Part shown: positions 6,823 to 13,206 of the stretch, in pieces
Layout: each line of letters begins with the position of its first letter
Position numbering within the stretch: the first letter of the stretch is position 1
Source: Muribaculaceae bacterium
GTDB taxonomy: Bacteria > Bacteroidota > Bacteroidia > Bacteroidales > Muribaculaceae
Length of the DNA: 15,614 nucleotides
Direction: 5' to 3'
NCBI GenBank assembly: GCA_029059965.1
Contig: JAIDUY010000380.1
Span: forward strand, 1-15,614
Translations under genes and position numbers: made by a program
The notes under the pieces: model-generated
What the model was told of the DNA's origin: nothing
The model's input: only the letters and a program-made list of their open reading frames with translations
Databases searched by the model: none

Positions 6823-8631
6823 TCAGGGATCGACCCAGTAGGTGTAGCCGCGCCAGCCGATTACGTTGTCGCCGTCGCGGTTGTATTTGGGGGCATGGGC
6901 ACCTGTGCGGGGGTCGCGCTTGGTGGAGGCGCCGTTGACGGCGGCCAGCACTGTGGCGAAATTACGGGAACCGTCGAGGCGCGTAGCCCATACGGTCTTT
7001 ATCTCGTCGAAGCGGTATTCGTTCATGGCGTCGAAGAGGCCTTCGAGTCCGGGCATGGCCTGAGCCATCTCGCTGCGGTTCCAGTTGCGGTGGCTGTCGA
7101 GGTATGCCTTAGCGGCCTCGTAGGACTGAGTGGCGGCGGGAACTATGGCAGGAGCCTGTGAAGGCGCTTCGGTGGCGGCGGGTGCGGCAGGCTGCGCGGG
7201 TGCGGCGTCGCTGTCGGAGGCGGGTATCACTACCGTCTCGGTGGATATGGCCGCAGCAGCCGCTCCGGCGGCGGCGTTGTGCTCCTCTTGGGCAAGCATG
7301 GCCTCCTCGATGGTCACGTCGGTATTCTCGTCGGAGACGAATCCAGCCGTGAGCCATCCGGCAAGGAAGCCGAGCACTATTCCGGCGATGCCTGTCACGA
7401 TGGCCGTGAGGATGGAACGTCGTCCGCGTCCGCCGACATAGACGAGGGTATTGGTGCGCGAAATGCCCTCGCCGAGGCCGTCGCCGGAGACGGCGTAGCC
7501 TTCGACAGGGCAAGATGGCAACTCCTTCTTGGTCTGTATGGTGAAATGGACGGAGTCGACGGGCTCGGGCGTCAACACGGGCAGGTCGAAGCGGTAGATT
7601 TTGCGCAGCTCCTTCATCTGCACCAGGGCTTGGGTGGTGGAAGCGAGGTCGAGCTTGCCCGAGAAGGGGAAGAAGCCCGGGGCGTTGATTTCAATCTGCG
7701 CGGGGCTGAGCTCGGCGAAAGTGAAGTTGACGGGTCCCTTGATTTCGCATCCGTTGACGCGCACGACAGCGTCGTGCAGGGACTCCTGCGAGCGCTGCGC
7801 AGTGATGTAGAACGACGAAGGTGTGATGGTCTTGACGGCCTGCGAAGTGTCGGGTCCGGGCACCTCGAAGTCGGCTGAATCCGGGGTGACGGTCTGCTCG
7901 ATGTTCTCGAAGCCGCCACGGCGCCATGTTATCTGCAAGGGCTCGCCGGAGGGCACCAGGAATGGTGTGTTGAAAGTGCGGCGGTAGATGTGGGGCACGA
8001 AGCCTTCGGGGCTCTCGGGGGGAGGTGCCAGCGGGATGAGCGGCGAAATGCGCTCGGGGGTAAGGTCGATGCCCTTGCAGTCAAATCCTGCCTCGGCGTC
8101 GACGAGGAGCACGCCGGCATAGTCGGCGAAGGTGGGGTTATAGAACCCGTCGGCGGCATAGTCGTCGAAGGCGGGCGCGCTGCCGCCATAGAGAGCGTAG
8201 GCATAGTGGCGGCCTTCGGAATTGACTTTTGCCGGGGTTTCGGACTGCCGGGGGTAGTCGGCGGCGAAGAGGGCACGCAGCTCACCGACGGCATTGGCGT
8301 CCATTGCGGGCTCCAGGATGCGTCGGCGCACCTGATTCAGCACATCGCACAGGGCCTCGGGCTCGATTTCGAGCCCGTCGGGCACGAATATGGTTGCGGC
8401 AAGGTGGTCGCCGGGTCCGTCGGGGATGGTACGCATGATGGTAATCATCACGCCCTTCTCGCGGTAGGCGAGCAGATAGAACACGTTGACGGCTGCAGCA
8501 TCGTAGCCGACGCCTTCGAGGGCCTGACGGAAGTCGCCCACAAAGCGGCGTACATCCTCGGCCGGGTTGAAGTTGACCAGGCTCTTGTAGCCCCTGAGGG
8601 ACTTTGCGATGTACAGTTGGAGTTTAGCCAT
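6823..8631 (-). CDS. Unrecognised single-pass membrane protein, 602 residues
   Basis: I do not recognise this protein. Residues 1-110 look like a compact mixed alpha/beta domain (LAYREKGVMITIMRTI near 54-69, then GDHLAATIFVPDG). About 220-385 looks beta-rich, perhaps one or two sandwich domains, with VRVNGCEIKGPVNF in the middle. A single transmembrane helix spans about 407-432, preceded by GRGRRS. By the positive-inside rule the large N-terminal part is cytoplasmic. An Ala/Pro/Glu-rich linker (about 450-530) then leads to a small C-terminal domain outside the membrane ending in Tyr-Trp-Val-Asp-Pro. There is no signal peptide. It lies 29 nt after lepA and 42 nt before GH31. The topology resembles a transmembrane sensor or scaffold, but no kinase, protease or nucleotide-binding motif is visible. 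The ORF is surely real because of its place, length and domain-like composition. Confidence 0.85.
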   Translation of the reverse strand: MAKLQLYIAKSLRGYKSLVNFNPAEDVRRFVGDFRQALEGVGYDAAAVNVFYLLAYREKGVMITIMRTIPDGPGDHLAATIFVPDGLEIEPEALCDVLNQVRRRILEPAMDANAVGELRALFAADYPRQSETPAKVNSEGRHYAYALYGGSAPAFDDYAADGFYNPTFADYAGVLLVDAEAGFDCKGIDLTPERISPLIPLAPPPESPEGFVPHIYRRTFNTPFLVPSGEPLQITWRRGGFENIEQTVTPDSADFEVPGPDTSQAVKTITPSSFYITAQRSQESLHDAVVRVNGCEIKGPVNFTFAELSPAQIEINAPGFFPFSGKLDLASTTQALVQMKELRKIYRFDLPVLTPEPVDSVHFTIQTKKELPSCPVEGYAVSGDGLGEGISRTNTLVYVGGRGRRSILTAIVTGIAGIVLGFLAGWLTAGFVSDENTDVTIEEAMLAQEEHNAAAGAAAAAISTETVVIPASDSDAAPAQPAAPAATEAPSQAPAIVPAATQSYEAAKAYLDSHRNWNRSEMAQAMPGLEGLFDAMNEYRFDEIKTVWATRLDGSRNFATVLAAVNGASTKRDPRTGAHAPKYNRDGDNVIGWRGYTYWVDP

Positions 8632-8660
8632 AGCTGTGAGTGAGAGGAGTATTCGTGTTT

Positions 8661-10448
8661 TTAATCGAGTTTGAGGACGGCGAGGAATGCCTTCTGGGGC
8701 ACTTCGACGCTGCCGATCTGCTTCATGCGCTTCTTGCCCTTCTTCTGCTTCTCGAGGAGCTTGCGCTTACGGGAGATGTCGCCGCCGTAGCACTTGGCTG
8801 TCACGTCCTTGCGCACGGCCTTGATTGTCTCGCGTGCAATGATTTTGGCGCCTATGGCAGCCTGGATGGCGATGTCGAACTGCTGACGCGGGATGAGTTC
8901 CTTGAGCTTCTCGCACATGCGTCGTCCGAAGCCGACGGCGTTGTCGGCATGGGTGAGGGTGGAGAGGGCGTCGACGCTCTCGCCGTTGAGGAGTATGTCA
9001 AGCTTGACCAGCTGACTGGTGCGGTAGTCGTGGATGTGGTAGTCGAATGAAGCGTAGCCCTTGGAGATGCTCTTGAGCTTGTCGTAGAAGTCGATTACGA
9101 TTTCGCCCAGAGGCATGTCGAATGTCAGCTCCATGCGGTTGCCGGAGATATACTCCTGCTTGATGAGCTCGCCGCGCTTGCCGAGGCAGAGGGTCATGAT
9201 GGGGCCGATGAACTCGGCGGTGGTGATGATGCTGGCGCGGATATAGGGTTCCTCGATGTGGTCGATGAGGGTCGGGTCGGGAAGGCCGGAGGGATTGTGC
9301 ACCTCGACCATCTCGCCGCGCTTGTCGTAGACGCGGTAGCTTACGTTGGGGACGGTGGTGATGACGTCCATGTCGAACTCGCGGCCGAGGCGCTCCTGGA
9401 TGATTTCCATGTGGAGGAGTCCGAGGAATCCGCAGCGGAAACCGAAGCCGAGCGCTGCCGATGATTCGGGCACGAATGTGAGCGAGGCGTCGTTGAGCTG
9501 GAGCTTCTCGAGGGAGGTGCGGAGGTTCTCGAAGTCCTCGGTCTCGATGGGATAGACGCCGGCGAATACCATGGGCTTGACTTCCTGGAATCCGTCGATG
9601 GCGGTCTCGCAGGGGCGTGCGACGTGGGTGATGGTGTCGCCGACCTTGACCTCCTTGCTCGTCTTGATGCCGGAGATGATGTAGCCCACGTTTCCGGCGC
9701 TGAGCTCGGGGCGCGGCTGCATGTCCATGCGCAGGATGCCGATTTCGTCGGCATGGTATTCCTTGCCGGTGGCCACGAACTTGACGAAGTCGTTCTTGCG
9801 TATGGTTCCGTTCTCGATTTTGAAGTAGGCGATGATGCCGCGGAAGGGATTGAAGACGGAGTCGAAGATGAGTGCCTGCAGGGGAGCGTCGGGGTCGCCT
9901 ACGGGTGCGGGTATGCGGTCGATGATGGCCTCCAGGATTTCGGGGATGCCGATGCCGGTCTTGCCGCTGGCGCGGATAATCTCCTCGCGCTTGCAACCGA
10001 GGAGATCGACAATCTGGTCCTCGACTTCCTCGGGCTTGGCGGAGTCGAGGTCGACCTTGTTGATTACGGGGATAATCTCGAGGTCGTTGTCGATGGCCAT
10101 GTAGAGGTTTGAGATGGTCTGGGCCTGAATGCCCTGGCTTGCGTCGACTATGAGCAGAGCGCCCTCGCACGCGGCGATGGAACGCGACACTTCGTAGGAA
10201 AAGTCCACATGTCCCGGGGTGTCGATCAGGTTGAGCGTATATCGCTCGCCGTTGAGGGTGTAGTCCATCTGTATGGCGTGGCTCTTGATGGTGATGCCGC
10301 GCTCACGCTCGAGGTCCATGTCGTCGAGCACCTGGGCCTCCATGTCCTTGGCGGCGATGGTGCCTGTGTACTCGAGCAGACGGTCGGCAAGGGTACTTTT
10401 GCCGTGGTCGATATGGGCGATAATGCAAAAATTGCGGATATTTTTCAT
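8661..10448 (-). CDS. lepA: Elongation factor 4 (LepA), translational GTPase
   Basis: LepA binds ribosomes and hydrolyses GTP, and is implicated in back-translocation under stress and in ribosome assembly. At 595 residues it has the usual length. The GTPase motifs are intact: AHIDHGKST (11-19, G1), RGITIK (50-55, G2), DTPGHVDF (76-83, G3) and NKVD (130-133, G4). Beta-barrel and EF-G-like domains follow. The LepA-specific C-terminal domain ends in a Lys/Arg-rich stretch ([19 protein letters not shown]) before [12 protein letters not shown]. The start MKNIRNF is the normal one. It is the first gene of the leftward operon, with its own -7 box about 20 nt upstream of the ATG. Heading an operon with a glycoside hydrolase and riboflavin synthase is an unusual context for this gene. 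Confidence 0.98.
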   Translation of the reverse strand: MKNIRNFCIIAHIDHGKSTLADRLLEYTGTIAAKDMEAQVLDDMDLERERGITIKSHAIQMDYTLNGERYTLNLIDTPGHVDFSYEVSRSIAACEGALLIVDASQGIQAQTISNLYMAIDNDLEIIPVINKVDLDSAKPEEVEDQIVDLLGCKREEIIRASGKTGIGIPEILEAIIDRIPAPVGDPDAPLQALIFDSVFNPFRGIIAYFKIENGTIRKNDFVKFVATGKEYHADEIGILRMDMQPRPELSAGNVGYIISGIKTSKEVKVGDTITHVARPCETAIDGFQEVKPMVFAGVYPIETEDFENLRTSLEKLQLNDASLTFVPESSAALGFGFRCGFLGLLHMEIIQERLGREFDMDVITTVPNVSYRVYDKRGEMVEVHNPSGLPDPTLIDHIEEPYIRASIITTAEFIGPIMTLCLGKRGELIKQEYISGNRMELTFDMPLGEIVIDFYDKLKSISKGYASFDYHIHDYRTSQLVKLDILLNGESVDALSTLTHADNAVGFGRRMCEKLKELIPRQQFDIAIQAAIGAKIIARETIKAVRKDVTAKCYGGDISRKRKLLEKQKKGKKRMKQIGSVEVPQKAFLAVLKLD

Positions 10449-10467
10449 TGTCGGTGGATATTTAGTG

Positions 10468-10475
10468 CAAAGTTA
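10468..10475 (-). promoter_or_regulatory. -7 box of the lepA operon promoter
   Basis: Read on the minus strand this is TAACTTTG, an exact TAnnTTTG match. Transcription would start near 10463, giving a leader of about 15 nt before the lepA ATG at 10448. No TTTG -33 element sits 19-21 bp upstream; that place is taken by the -7 box of the opposite promoter. Confidence 0.65.
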
Positions 10476-10488
10476 GCAAAAATAACGC

Positions 10489-10496
10489 TATATTTG
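10489..10496 (+). promoter_or_regulatory. -7 box of the mazG-like/deoC promoter, predicted leaderless
   Basis: TATATTTG matches TAnnTTTG exactly. With the usual spacing of about 4-5 nt from this box to the first transcribed base, transcription would begin at about 10500-10501, the A of the ATG. There would be essentially no 5' leader. The position expected for the -33 element overlaps the lepA -7 box and lacks TTTG. Confidence 0.6.
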
Positions 10497-10500
10497 CACT

Positions 10501-10860
10501 ATGGACGCATCGAAAGAGCCTTTGACACTTAAAGAAATCCAGAAGGCCGTCGACGAGTGGATTCGCACCACGGGCGTGCGCTACTTCGACCCGCTCACCA
10601 ACATGGCCGTTCTGGCCGAGGAGGTCGGCGAGGTGGCCCGCGTGATAGCCCGTACCGACGGCGAACAGTCGGCCAAGACAGGCGAGCGCCTCGACCTGGG
10701 CGACGAGCTGGCCGACGTGCTGTGGGTGATGTGCGCAATAGCCAACCAGCACGGCGTGGACCTCGAGAACGCCTTCCGCAACAATATTGCCAAGAAAAAC
10801 GTTCGTGACTCTGAGAGGCATCGCCTCAATCCGAAACTTAACGACAAACCAAACAACTGA
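10501..10860 (+). CDS. MazG-type nucleotide pyrophosphohydrolase
   Basis: MazG-type enzymes cleave (d)NTPs to (d)NMP and pyrophosphate in the cytoplasm and help remove abnormal or surplus nucleotides. This is a short single-domain form of 119 residues. An N-terminal helix (LKEIQKAVDEWI, 10-21) precedes the metal-binding pair: EEVGE (40-44, giving Glu41 and Glu44) and DELADV (68-73, giving Glu69 and Asp72). This fits the family ExxE...ExxD rule. The ATG is kept because a later start would remove the first helix, although it leaves virtually no mRNA leader after the -7 box at 10489-10496. The stop is 12 nt before deoC, so the two are surely cotranscribed. The exact substrate (dNTP in general or a damaged nucleotide) cannot be read from the sequence. 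Confidence 0.92.
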   Translation: MDASKEPLTLKEIQKAVDEWIRTTGVRYFDPLTNMAVLAEEVGEVARVIARTDGEQSAKTGERLDLGDELADVLWVMCAIANQHGVDLENAFRNNIAKKNVRDSERHRLNPKLNDKPNN

Positions 10861-10872
10861 CATAGAAACATC

Positions 10873-11796
10873 ATGAGCCAAGACAAAGAAATGAATGAAA
10901 GCGAGGCACAGATGCCCGACAAATACGCACAGGCTATCGCCGCCAGCAAAGTGACCGAGGACGACAAGGCTGTCGCCGAGGCCGTCAAGAAGATTCTTGA
11001 CGAACACTTCGACGAGAACAACAACACCGAGGTCTACAAGTTCCTCTTCAACACCATCGACCTGACCACCCTCAAGAGCACCGACTCGCCCGAGAGCGTG
11101 GCACGCTTCACCGAGGCCGTCAATACCTTCGAGGAGCTCTTCCCCTCGCTGCCCAACGTGGCCGCCATCTGCGTCTATCCCAACTTCGCGGCAGTGGTAC
11201 GCACCGTGCTCGAAGTGAGCGGAGTGAAAATCGCCTGCGTAAGCGGCGGCTTCCCCTCGTCGCAGACTTTCGAGGAAATCAAAATCGCCGAGACTTCGCT
11301 GGCAGTGGCCAACGGTGCCGACGAAATCGACATCGTGCTCAACCTGGGCTACTTCTTCGACAGGGACTACGAGAGCCTCTGCGACGAAATCGCCGAACAG
11401 AAGGAGGCTACACGCGACGGCCGGCTCAAGGTCATCCTCGAGTCCGGCGCCCTGCGCACCGCCCACAACATCAAGCTGGCCTCCATCCTGTCGCTCTACA
11501 GCGGCGCCGACTTCCTGAAGACTTCCACCGGCAAGGAATATCCCGGCGCAAGTCTCGAAGCAGCCTACATCATGGCCCAGACCATCAAGGAATACTACGA
11601 AAAGACCGGACGCCGCGTGGGCTTCAAGGCCGCCGGCGGCGTGGCCACCACCGAGGATGCCGTGCAGTACTACACTGTCATCAAGGAAGTTCTCGGCAAG
11701 GACTGGCTGACAAACGAATACTTCCGCCTCGGCGCCAGCCGTCTGGCCAACAACCTGCTGAGCTCCATCGCAGGCCACGAGGTAAAACATTTCTGA
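10873..11796 (+). CDS. deoC: Deoxyribose-phosphate aldolase
   Basis: DeoC splits 2-deoxy-D-ribose 5-phosphate into glyceraldehyde 3-phosphate and acetaldehyde in deoxynucleoside breakdown. The 307-residue protein is a TIM-barrel class I aldolase of the longer type, with about 50 extra N-terminal residues. The Schiff-base lysine is Lys216 in FLKTSTGK, the proton-relay lysine is Lys252 in FKAAGG, and the acidic partner lies in DEID (150-153). The spacing of these agrees with the well-studied E. coli enzyme. The barrel opens with TIDLTTLK near 61-68, as is usual. It follows the MazG-like gene by 12 nt; together they could process deoxynucleotides to central carbon. No deoD, deoA or deoB is present here, so deoxyribose phosphate must come from enzymes encoded elsewhere. 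Confidence 0.96.
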   Translation: MSQDKEMNESEAQMPDKYAQAIAASKVTEDDKAVAEAVKKILDEHFDENNNTEVYKFLFNTIDLTTLKSTDSPESVARFTEAVNTFEELFPSLPNVAAICVYPNFAAVVRTVLEVSGVKIACVSGGFPSSQTFEEIKIAETSLAVANGADEIDIVLNLGYFFDRDYESLCDEIAEQKEATRDGRLKVILESGALRTAHNIKLASILSLYSGADFLKTSTGKEYPGASLEAAYIMAQTIKEYYEKTGRRVGFKAAGGVATTEDAVQYYTVIKEVLGKDWLTNEYFRLGASRLANNLLSSIAGHEVKHF

Positions 11797-11806
11797 AACT
11801 CTGACG

Positions 11807-11840
11807 GGCATACGGATGCCGCACAGGCACGAGCCTGTGC
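11807..11840 (+). other. Two adjacent hairpins between deoC and the GYF_2 gene
   Basis: GGCAT/ATGCC (11807-11811 and 11816-11820) with a 4-nt loop abuts GCACAGGC/GCCTGTGC (11821-11828 and 11833-11840), also with a 4-nt loop. No U-run follows, so this is not a standard intrinsic terminator. It could stabilise the deoC mRNA end, attenuate readthrough, or mark a processing site. No -7 box is visible between here and 11894, so the next gene probably relies on readthrough. Confidence 0.5.
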
Positions 11841-11894
11841 AGCACCACGCCGCCCGCACCGCACCACATCCATCAATCAGCTATCACGCCAACA

Positions 11895-12623
11895 ATGAAA
11901 ATCTGGATTTATACCGACGGCTGCCAGCAGGGACCTTTCACTCTCGAAGAACTGCTCGACAAGCCCGTCACCCCCGAAACCAAGGTATGGTTCGCCGGCC
12001 TCCCCAAGTGGTATCCCGCAGGGACCCTCGAGGAGCTCCGTCCGCTTTTCGACGGCTCGCTCGAAGCCGAGACCCGGACTTTTGCCGTTCAGGAACAGCC
12101 TGACAGCCCGCAGGATGTGGCTACAGACGATGCGGTCGATACCCACAGGGTGTACGCCGACAATCAGAGCGACGAGGCCACCGACATGTGCGATGTGGTG
12201 ACTCACGAGGTAAAGGCCGACGACAGCGCCGACTTCGAAGCCTGCGGCTGCGCGAACGAGCCCTCCGACGAGGAACCCTCACAGCCCGCCGCCCCCGTGG
12301 CACCGCCCTTCGTGCCGTCGGACTACGCCGCCGCTCCCGCGCCGGAGATGCCGCAGTACTACCCTGGCGCCCCCGTGGCGCCCATGCAGCAGCCCGTCGA
12401 GCCCTGCCCCGACACCTACATGGTGTGGTCGGTGCTCCTGCTTGTGCTGTGCTGCTCGCCCTTCGCCCTGGCCGCCCTCATCGGCTCCATCATGGTGATG
12501 AACCGCTACAACAAGGGCAACGTCGACGGAGCAAAGAAGGCTTCGGAATTCACGGCATGGATGATTATGATTTCCATCGCCCTCGGCGCCCTGCCCAGCA
12601 TTGTCATGGCGGCATTCCTCTGA
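11895..12623 (+). CDS. GYF_2-CD225/dispanin domain membrane protein
   Basis: The 242-residue protein has three parts. Residues 1-54 form a GYF_2-type domain: Trp4, GPF (13-15), Val31-Trp32 and Trp39 follow the family pattern, and such domains bind proline-rich peptides. Residues 55-170 are acidic and then Pro/Ala-rich, probably disordered. Residues 172-242 match the CD225/dispanin family, with a first membrane segment (about 177-202), the conserved LCCSPFALAALIGSIMV and NKGNVDGAKKASE, and a second segment (about 219-242). CD225 proteins include the eukaryotic IFITMs that alter membrane properties; bacterial ones have no settled role. The GYF_2 domain should face the cytoplasm. It lies 98 nt after deoC with no clear promoter and ends in front of a long hairpin. 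Domain calls are firm, function unknown. Confidence 0.9.
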   Translation: MKIWIYTDGCQQGPFTLEELLDKPVTPETKVWFAGLPKWYPAGTLEELRPLFDGSLEAETRTFAVQEQPDSPQDVATDDAVDTHRVYADNQSDEATDMCDVVTHEVKADDSADFEACGCANEPSDEEPSQPAAPVAPPFVPSDYAAAPAPEMPQYYPGAPVAPMQQPVEPCPDTYMVWSVLLLVLCCSPFALAALIGSIMVMNRYNKGNVDGAKKASEFTAWMIMISIALGALPSIVMAAFL

Positions 12624-12648
12624 CAATCATTCCCCGCCAAATAACGGA

Positions 12649-12682
12649 CAAGGCGAAGAAACCGCGCGGTTTCTTCGCCTTG
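12649..12682. terminator. Perfect 34-nt palindrome between convergent genes, bidirectional terminator
   Basis: The arms CAAGGCGAAGAAACC (12649-12663) and GGTTTCTTCGCCTTG (12668-12682) pair without a mismatch over 15 bp around a GCGC loop. It lies 25 nt past the GYF_2-CD225 stop and 21 nt before the end of the convergent lipoprotein gene, the classic place for a two-way terminator. The runs after the stem are only mildly T-rich. Confidence 0.8.
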
Positions 12683-12703
12683 CGTCGTTTATGTTCCTAT
12701 GCC

Positions 12704-13123
12704 TCAGAGGCGGTCGGAGATGGCTGAGAAGCGTTCGTTGTATTCGTCGAGCTTGTCGTAGGCCTCGCGGTTTTTATTGTCGAGGCGGCCGGTCACTTCG
12801 GCGTCGTAGAGGGCGGAGCCGAGGGTGAAGAGGTAGCTGAAACGCTCCATGTACTGCGGGTCGGCAAGGAGTTCGCGATATGCATGATAGCGCTCGTCGG
12901 CCGGCATCTCGGTGAGATGCTCGCTGCGTCCGACGAGGTAGCCGAGAATCTGCTCGCTCTGCTCTATCATCTGCCTGTAGTCCTTCTGGGTGATGCTGTC
13001 GTGACGCTCGACCTTGACGGCAAGCGACTCGCACAGGGCGCTGTCGTAGTCGCGGCCCGCTTCGGAGCAGGCTGCGGCGAGCAAGAGGAACAATGCGAAA
13101 AAGCTCGATATAATTGATTTCAT
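12704..13123 (-). CDS. Small lipoprotein of unknown function
   Basis: This 139-residue protein begins with a lipoprotein signal: Lys2, a Phe/Leu core, and LLLAAAC with the lipidated Cys19. The mature part is mostly alpha-helical by appearance and rich in Glu, Asp, Arg and Tyr, for example LDEYNERFSAISDRL at the C-terminus. I recognise no domain. The residues after Cys19 (Ser-Glu-Ala-Gly) are not a strong acidic export signal of the type that sends Bacteroidetes lipoproteins to the surface, so it may stay in the periplasm. No clear promoter is seen between 13124 and 13157. It lies 83 nt downstream of the GHL10-like gene with a strong hairpin between them, and converges with the GYF_2-CD225 gene. 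Confidence 0.82.
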   Translation of the reverse strand: MKSIISSFFALFLLLAAACSEAGRDYDSALCESLAVKVERHDSITQKDYRQMIEQSEQILGYLVGRSEHLTEMPADERYHAYRELLADPQYMERFSYLFTLGSALYDAEVTGRLDNKNREAYDKLDEYNERFSAISDRL

Positions 13124-13157
13124 GAAAATGAAATAACAGTTTATGCCGGTTATGTAG

Positions 13158-13191
13158 AGGCGCGGCTTCCGGGGGGGCGGAAGCCGCGCCT
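13158..13191 (-). terminator. GC-rich hairpin after the GHL10-like gene
   Basis: AGGCGCGGCTTCC (13158-13170) pairs perfectly with GGAAGCCGCGCCT (13179-13191). The 8-nt loop contains seven consecutive G on the plus strand. It sits 15 nt past the stop of the GHL10-like gene. There is no U-run, so termination may be weak or factor-assisted, and some readthrough into the lipoprotein gene is possible. Confidence 0.65.
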
Positions 13192-13206
13192 TGGGGATAC
13201 GATTAC

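Larger units (their letters stand above)
10463..10501. repeat. Near-palindrome between lepA and the MazG-like gene
   Basis: TAGTGCAAA (10463-10471) is the exact reverse complement of TTTGCACTA (10493-10501). Further inward TAGC (10474-10477) pairs with GCTA (10487-10490). Only two positions per 15-base arm fail to match, around a 9-base A-rich centre. Each arm holds the -7 box of one of the two divergent promoters, so the symmetry may reflect paired promoters, an operator for a dimeric regulator, or both. Confidence 0.8.

Noticed and set aside
10449..10500. Palindrome as a mobile-element end or replication origin
   Set aside because: It lies exactly between two divergent genes with a -7 box in each arm, and there are no target duplications or repeated boxes.
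10462..11859. Minus-strand open frame of 465 codons across the MazG-like and deoC genes
   Set aside because: It covers two clear genes and their gap, has a non-ATG-like context and shadow composition. The plus frames carry intact active-site motifs.
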